Below are positions 42,994-46,913 of a DNA stretch of 46,913 nt, piece by piece. Made by a program: the position numbers and the translations under genes. Each line of letters begins with the position of its first letter. Positions within the stretch are counted from its first letter, which is position 1. Source of the DNA: Chloroflexota bacterium (lineage in GTDB: Bacteria > Chloroflexota > Anaerolineae > DTLA01); assembly GCA_014360805.1 (NCBI GenBank), contig JACIWU010000015.1, positions 1-46,913 of the forward strand, read 5' to 3'. The notes below the pieces were generated by a model, which was not told the origin of the DNA, did no database searches, and saw only the letters and a program-made list of their open reading frames with translations.

Positions 42994-43191
42994 ATGGCTC
43001 AAGTGAAAGATGTGGTGTGTGGTATGATGGTGGATCCTGAGACCGCGCCCGCCAGAACCGAATACGAGGGCCAGATGTACTACTTCTGCGCACAGGGATG
43101 CAAAGTGGCATTTGACAAAGACCCCGAGCGCTACCTGCGCCAGGCCCAGGGACAGCACGAAGGCCATCCCCAACACGGCCATTGCTGCTAG
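42994..43191 (+). CDS. YHS-domain protein with His/Cys tail
   Basis: A 65-residue protein consisting almost wholly of a YHS domain. VVCGMMVDPETAPARTEYEG and MYYFCAQGCKVAFDKDPERY carry the cysteines C9, C30 and C34-type ligands typical of copper-linked YHS modules. A C-terminal tail rich in His and Cys (GHPQHGHCC) adds metal-binding potential. YHS domains occur in P-type ATPases and metal-resistance proteins, so a copper or zinc chaperone/sensor role is plausible; no metal ATPase is adjacent. AAGGAG precedes the ATG at a normal distance. Confidence 0.85.
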   Translation: MAQVKDVVCGMMVDPETAPARTEYEGQMYYFCAQGCKVAFDKDPERYLRQAQGQHEGHPQHGHCC

Positions 43192-43207
43192 TCTCGCATC
43201 GCGCCCG

Positions 43208-43248
43208 ACCCGCGACGCGCCCATGGGGTGCGTCGCGGGTTTTTGTTT
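43208..43248 (+). terminator. Strong intrinsic terminator of the SHOCT-YHS operon
   Basis: ACCCGCGACGC and GCGTCGCGGGT form a perfect 11-bp stem with an 11-nt loop followed by TTTTGTTT. Its T-tract overlaps the -35 box of the next promoter. Confidence 0.9.
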
Positions 43249-43271
43249 GCGCACGGCCCTCGTGCTACAAT
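43243..43271 (+). promoter_or_regulatory. Promoter for the M28 peptidase gene
   Basis: TTGTTT (43243-43248, weak), 17-bp spacer, TACAAT (43266-43271, 5/6). The -35 box lies inside the upstream terminator T-tract. Confidence 0.5.
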
Positions 43272-43294
43272 GCCCGCGCAAGGAGAATCGCGCC

Positions 43295-44428
43295 ATGACC
43301 GATACCCTGTCGCCGTTGCCCACCGTGCCCCCCAGGTCGCGCCGCTCCTGGCTCCCTTTGGCCATCGCGCTGGCGCTCATCCTGGCCCTGCTCGGCCCCG
43401 CCGCGGCCCAGCAGCCCGCCGCCTATGACCCCGCCATCGCCAACATGATGGCGCTGATGAGCAGCGACACCCTCATCCGCTACGTGTCCGAACTCAGCGG
43501 CGAGGCGGTGGTGTACCTGGGCGACCCGCCCACGCCCCACACCCTCATGACCCGCTATTCGCGCTCGCCGCACATTGAGGAGGCCGCGCAGTACCTGGTG
43601 GAGTTCTACCGGCGCATCGGCCTGGCGGTGGAGGTGCAGCGCTACGGCGATGGCAACTGGCCCAACGTCATCGCGACCCTCCCCGGCGCCACCCAGCCAG
43701 ACAAAATCGTCATCCTGTGCGCGCATTTTGACGACGTCTCCGAGCAGCCCATGTTCTGGGCGCCCGGCGCCGACGACAACGCCAGCGGCACTGCCGCCGT
43801 GATGGCCGCTGCCGAAATCCTGCGCTACCACGCGTTTGCCTACACCATCCGCTTTGCGCACTTCTCGGGCGAGGAGCAGGGGATGCTCGGGAGTCTGGCC
43901 TACGCCCAACTGCAACGGGCAAGCAATGCGAACATCGTCGGCGTGGTCAACCTGGACATGCTGGCGTGGGACTCCGACGCCGCGCCTATCATGGAACTGC
44001 ACGCAGGGATGCGCCAGGACAGTTACCAGGTGGCCCTTGCCTTCGCGGGCGTCGTCGCCGACTACGGTCTGCCGCTCACGCCCGAGGTCAAGCGAGCCGG
44101 CTCTATCGGCGCGAGCGACCACTCGTCGTTTTGGACCTACGGCTACCCTGCCGTGCTGGCCATTGAGGACTGGCAGGATTTCAACGCCCACTATCACACC
44201 ACGCGCGACCGGGTGAGCGCGTTCAACGTGCCGTACTACACGGCGATGGCCCGCGCCAGCCTGGGGACGGTGGCCGTGCTGGCCGGGCACCTGGGCGAGT
44301 CCACGTGGACACCCACGCCGACGCCCACGCTGACTACGACCCCAACGCCCACGGCCATGCCTGTGCCCTCTGCGACGCCGCGCCCGCCACTGCCATACAG
44401 GCTCATCTTCCCGTTTGTGTTCCTGTAG
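43295..44428 (+). CDS. Secreted M28-family zinc aminopeptidase with C-terminal Pro/Thr tail
   Basis: A 377-residue exported metallopeptidase. A signal peptide (LPLAIALALILALLGPAAA) precedes the M28 domain. Di-zinc ligands are visible as His144 (CAHFDD), Asp160/161 (GADDNASG), Glu193-Glu194 (SGEEQG), Asp221 (VNLDML) and His299/301 (HYHTTRD). After the catalytic domain comes a Thr/Pro linker (TPTPTPTLTTTPTPTAMPVP) and a short hydrophobic end (LPYRLIFPFVFL), perhaps a surface-retention signal. The ATG at 43295 has AAGGAG at 9 nt; the frame is open upstream to 43112, through the YHS gene, without support. Confidence 0.9.
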   Translation: MTDTLSPLPTVPPRSRRSWLPLAIALALILALLGPAAAQQPAAYDPAIANMMALMSSDTLIRYVSELSGEAVVYLGDPPTPHTLMTRYSRSPHIEEAAQYLVEFYRRIGLAVEVQRYGDGNWPNVIATLPGATQPDKIVILCAHFDDVSEQPMFWAPGADDNASGTAAVMAAAEILRYHAFAYTIRFAHFSGEEQGMLGSLAYAQLQRASNANIVGVVNLDMLAWDSDAAPIMELHAGMRQDSYQVALAFAGVVADYGLPLTPEVKRAGSIGASDHSSFWTYGYPAVLAIEDWQDFNAHYHTTRDRVSAFNVPYYTAMARASLGTVAVLAGHLGESTWTPTPTPTLTTTPTPTAMPVPSATPRPPLPYRLIFPFVFL

Positions 44429-44493
44429 CGCGGGCTTGTGGCCTGCCCCCACAGATGCGGCCCCACTCGCTTTTTCGCGGCGTGGGTACAGGC

Positions 44494-44518
44494 GCGACTC
44501 ACTCCGGAAGTGCGTTGC
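44494..44518. repeat. Degenerate GTGCGACGCAC-family hairpin
   Basis: GCGACTCACTCC and GGAAGTGCGTTGC are imperfect inverted arms related to those at 20450-20484 and 34829-34860. The surrounding 44429-44600 has no gene. Confidence 0.5.
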
Positions 44519-44600
44519 ACCTTGCAGATTCCGCCTTCGCCAACCTGACGATGCCCGGCCATTCTCGCCCGGAACAGCGACCCCCGTTGCGTTTGGCGTC

Positions 44601-44630
44601 TTGACGGGGTGCGCGCGTTGCGAGTACAAT
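44601..44630 (+). promoter_or_regulatory. thrC-thrB promoter
   Basis: TTGACG (44601-44606, 5/6), 18-bp spacer, TACAAT (44625-44630, 5/6). The ATG of thrC lies 19 nt beyond the -10 box, behind AAGGAG. Confidence 0.7.
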
Positions 44631-44649
44631 GCGCGGCAAGGAGACGGCT

Positions 44650-45696
44650 ATGAAATCCGGCATTCTGCTGCGCTACCGCGACTATCTGCCTTTCACCCGA
44701 CTCACGCCGCCGCTGTCGCTGGGCGAGGGCGACACGCCCCTGGTTCCCGCCCCGTGCCTCAGCGAGGCGCTCCACGCCGATGTCTGGCTCAAGGTGGAGG
44801 GGTGCAATCCCACCGGCTCGTTCAAGGATCGCGGGATGGTGGTGGCCGTATCCAAGGCGGCCGAGGACGGGGCGAAGGCCGTCATCTGCGCGTCCACGGG
44901 CAATACCGCCGCGTCGGCTGCCGCCTACGCTGCCCGCGCCGGCCTCCAGGCCATCGTCATCGTCCCCGCCGGCCACATCGCGCTGGGCAAACTGGCCCAG
45001 GCGCTGATGCACGGCGCGCGCGTGCTGGCCGTCCGCGGCAACTTTGACCAGGCGCTGGCCCTCGTGCGGCAACTGGTGGAGCGCCATCCGGTGGCGCTGG
45101 TGAACTCGGTGAACCCCTACCGCATAGAGGGCCAGAAGACCGCCGCCTTTGAGATTTGCGAGGCGCTGGGGAAATCGCCCGACATTTTGGCGATCCCCGT
45201 GGGCAACGCAGGCAACATCACGGCCTACTGGCGCGGGTTCCGCCAGTGGCAGGCAGCGGGACACATCCGCGCGCTGCCGCGCATGTGGGGGTTCCAGGCC
45301 GAGGGCGCGGCCCCTATCGTCCGGGGCGAACCGGTCGCCGAGCCGCGCACCGTGGCCACGGCCATCCGCATCGGCAATCCGGCCTCGTGGCAGGGGGCCG
45401 TGGCAGCGCGCGACGAATCCGGCGGCCTGATAGAGGCTGTCAGCGATGACGAAATCCTCAGTGCCCAGCGCCTGCTGGCGCAGACCGAGGGCATCTTCTG
45501 CGAACCGGCATCCGCGGCGTCGGTGGCCGGCGTGCTGAAACTGGCCGGGCAGGGGCGCATCCCGCCGCGAACCCGCATCGTCTGCGTGCTCACCGGCAGC
45601 GGCCTCAAGGATCCCGACGCCGCGCTGGCCGCCGCGCCCCGGCCCACCGAGGTCGCGCCCGACCTGTCCGAGATTGAGGGGGTGCTGGGATGGTAG
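44650..45696 (+). CDS. thrC: Threonine synthase
   Basis: PLP enzyme converting O-phosphohomoserine to threonine. The 348-residue protein is the short form typical of many bacteria. [11 protein letters not shown] opens the fold, [12 protein letters not shown] holds the PLP Schiff-base Lys59, and [19 protein letters not shown] binds cofactor. [15 protein letters not shown] is the phosphate-binding Gly-rich loop, and [20 protein letters not shown] and [10 protein letters not shown] complete the domain. AAGGAG lies 6 nt before ATG 44650. The stop overlaps thrB by 7 nt, so the two are translationally coupled. Confidence 0.95.
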   Translation: MKSGILLRYRDYLPFTRLTPPLSLGEGDTPLVPAPCLSEALHADVWLKVEGCNPTGSFKDRGMVVAVSKAAEDGAKAVICASTGNTAASAAAYAARAGLQAIVIVPAGHIALGKLAQALMHGARVLAVRGNFDQALALVRQLVERHPVALVNSVNPYRIEGQKTAAFEICEALGKSPDILAIPVGNAGNITAYWRGFRQWQAAGHIRALPRMWGFQAEGAAPIVRGEPVAEPRTVATAIRIGNPASWQGAVAARDESGGLIEAVSDDEILSAQRLLAQTEGIFCEPASAASVAGVLKLAGQGRIPPRTRIVCVLTGSGLKDPDAALAAAPRPTEVAPDLSEIEGVLGW

Positions 45697-46646
45697 GGAG
45701 CAAGGTCGTCGTGCGGGTGCCGGCCACCACGGCCAACCTGGGCCCGGGGTTTGATTGCCTGGGCATGGCGCTGGCCGTGTACAACACCGTAACCGTGTAC
45801 ACCACCACCGGCGGCTTGAGCGTGCGGATTGAGGGCGAGGGGGCCGAAGATCTGCGGTGGGGCCAGGAAAACCGCGTCCTGCGCGCCATGCGCCTGGCTT
45901 TCCAGGAAGCCGAGGAGCGGCTGCCTGGCGTCGCCATTGAGTTGCAGAACCAGATTCCGCTGGGGCGGGGCCTGGGGTCCAGCGCCGCTGCGACCGTGGG
46001 CGGGCTGGTGGCGGGCAACGCCCTGTGCGGTGGCCCGCTCCCCACCGACCGCCTGCTGGCCCTGGCCACGCAACTGGAAGGCCACCCCGACAACGTCGCT
46101 CCGGCGCTGCTGGGCGGGCTGGTCATCGCCGTGCAGGACGAGCAGGGTCTCATCTACGAGCGGCTGGACGTTCCGCCAGACCTGACGGCGGCGCTGTTCG
46201 TGCCGGATTTCCCCATGCCCACCGCCGAGGCGCGGCGCGTGTTGCCGGCGCAGGTGCCGCGCGCGGATGCCGTGTTCAATATGGGGCGGGTGGCGCTGCT
46301 CGTCGCGGCCATGGTCCGCCGTCGCTACGACGTGCTGGACGTCGCCACGCGCGATCGGCTGCACCAGCCGTACCGCGAGGCCATCTTCCCGGCGATGCCT
46401 GCGCTGTTTGACGCGGCGCGAGAAGCGGGGGCGCTGGGCGTCTTCCTAAGTGGGGCCGGCTCCACCGTCATCGCCCTGTGCGCGGGCAACGCGCCTGCGG
46501 TTGCCGAGGGCATGACTCGCGCGGCCCAGGGACTCGGGCTGGCCGGCAAGGCTCTGGTCGCGCCTCTGGCCGACGAGGGCGCGCAGGCCGAGGTGGTACA
46601 GCCCCCACGGCGCCGCGCCCGGCCCGCTGCGTCGGATCATTGGTAG
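45690..46646 (+). CDS. thrB: Homoserine kinase
   Basis: GHMP kinase phosphorylating homoserine, the step before threonine synthase. The 318-residue protein starts [20 protein letters not shown], the family signature. The ATP loop [20 protein letters not shown] and [17 protein letters not shown] follow. The GHMP C-terminal motif is [18 protein letters not shown] 45690 lies inside the last codons of thrC. The gene order thrC-thrB without hom is common. A repeat array follows to the window edge. Confidence 0.95.
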   Translation: MVGSKVVVRVPATTANLGPGFDCLGMALAVYNTVTVYTTTGGLSVRIEGEGAEDLRWGQENRVLRAMRLAFQEAEERLPGVAIELQNQIPLGRGLGSSAAATVGGLVAGNALCGGPLPTDRLLALATQLEGHPDNVAPALLGGLVIAVQDEQGLIYERLDVPPDLTAALFVPDFPMPTAEARRVLPAQVPRADAVFNMGRVALLVAAMVRRRYDVLDVATRDRLHQPYREAIFPAMPALFDAAREAGALGVFLSGAGSTVIALCAGNAPAVAEGMTRAAQGLGLAGKALVAPLADEGAQAEVVQPPRRRARPAASDHW

Positions 46647-46661
46647 CGCCGTGGCAGTCAA

Positions 46662-46913
46662 CGCGGGGCTGAACCCCCGCGCTGAGGGTGCGAAGCCCCG
46701 TTGGGGCTGGGTGGCGCGCGGGGCTAAACCCCCGCGCTGAGGGTGCGAAGCCCCGTTGGGGCTGGGGTAGCCCGCAGGGCTTTGTCCATTTAGCCCGATG
46801 GCTTTAGCCTCGGGCGAAGGCGCGTGTGCGGGGTGGCGCGCGGGGCTGAACCCCCGCGCTGAGGGTGCGAAGCCCCGTTGGGGCTGGGGTAGCCCGCAGG
46901 GCTTTGTCCATTT
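46662..46913. repeat. GGGGCTGAACCCC array (three copies, last truncated by the window)
   Basis: Units start at 46662, 46717 and 46839. The first is short and lacks the GCCCGCAGGGCTTTG part, the second is complete, and the third runs off the window. Each has CGCGGGGCTGAACCCCCGCG (or GGGGCTAAACCCC) and GAAGCCCCGTTGGGGCTGG. They belong to the same family as 20119-20340 but a distinct subtype (GAGGGTGCGAAG instead of GAAGGAACGAAG). Confidence 0.9.

Overview
The window is a gene-dense, high-GC bacterial chromosome segment. It most likely comes from an Anaerolineae-like member of the Chloroflexota. This is inferred from the GC-rich coding style, the mix of GT39-type membrane glycosyltransferases with Pro/Thr-linker surface proteins, a T-box leader on thrS, and abundant families of short GC-rich dispersed repeats between genes. 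No marker gene in the window fixes the taxonomy. Recognisable promoters follow a TTGNCN - 16 to 18 bp - TANANT pattern. At least one of them (obgE) would produce an essentially leaderless message.

Layout. 1-5916: alaS, a membrane-anchored baseplate-J-like protein, ruvX and mltG in one tightly overlapping operon. 6046-9085: an orphan branched-chain-type substrate-binding lipoprotein, a GT4 glycosyltransferase and a roadblock/LC7 protein. 9147-10466: pyrimidine-nucleoside phosphorylase on the minus strand, divergent from a GT39 membrane glycosyltransferase (10628-12184). 12209-12500: an integrase N-terminal remnant beside tRNA-Leu(UAA), the scar of an integrated element. 12606-17713: a CDF metal exporter, a CoA-binding protein, obgE, nadD and argH, separated by repeat blocks. 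18031-20084: DUF2284, DUF2177 and a PfkB sugar kinase carrying a fresh 30-bp in-frame duplication. 20119-22699: repeats, then promoter, T-box leader, terminator and a TGS-less thrS. 22880-24553: a two-gene unit resembling CrtQ and CrtO, the sugar- and acyl-transfer steps of staphyloxanthin synthesis, in visibly lower-GC DNA and with no carotenoid backbone genes. 24574-26711 (minus): a GlcD-like FAD oxidase translationally coupled to a short QueG-like double [4Fe-4S] protein. 26963-34745: an SPFH protein, a GT39 glycosyltransferase, a surface protein and an 1150-residue PTPS/YfhO-like membrane protein. The two large membrane proteins share C-terminal beta-sandwich-like modules. 35112-39867: amidase, gamma-glutamyltransferase and a HI0933-type flavoprotein. 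39927-42169: a membrane-anchored clan GH-A glycosidase and an orphan polar amino-acid-binding protein. 42497-43191: a SHOCT-SHOCT-YHS mini-operon ended by a strong terminator. 43295-46646: a secreted M28 peptidase, then thrC-thrB with a 7-nt overlap.

Most intergenic space longer than 100 bp is filled by repeats. There are at least five families: CGCGAAT-type repeats, GGGGCTGAACCCC arrays, TATGGAAA hairpin units, GTGCGACGCAC hairpins, and a ~155-bp element present in two inverted copies. The functional themes are envelope glycans and surface display, housekeeping translation and wall genes, and peptide or amino-acid scavenging. No CRISPR array, intact mobile element or defence system is visible. 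The best candidates for undescribed biology are the CrtQ/CrtO-like pair, the shared-module glycosyltransferase/surface-protein cluster, and the baseplate-J-like protein embedded in the alaS operon.
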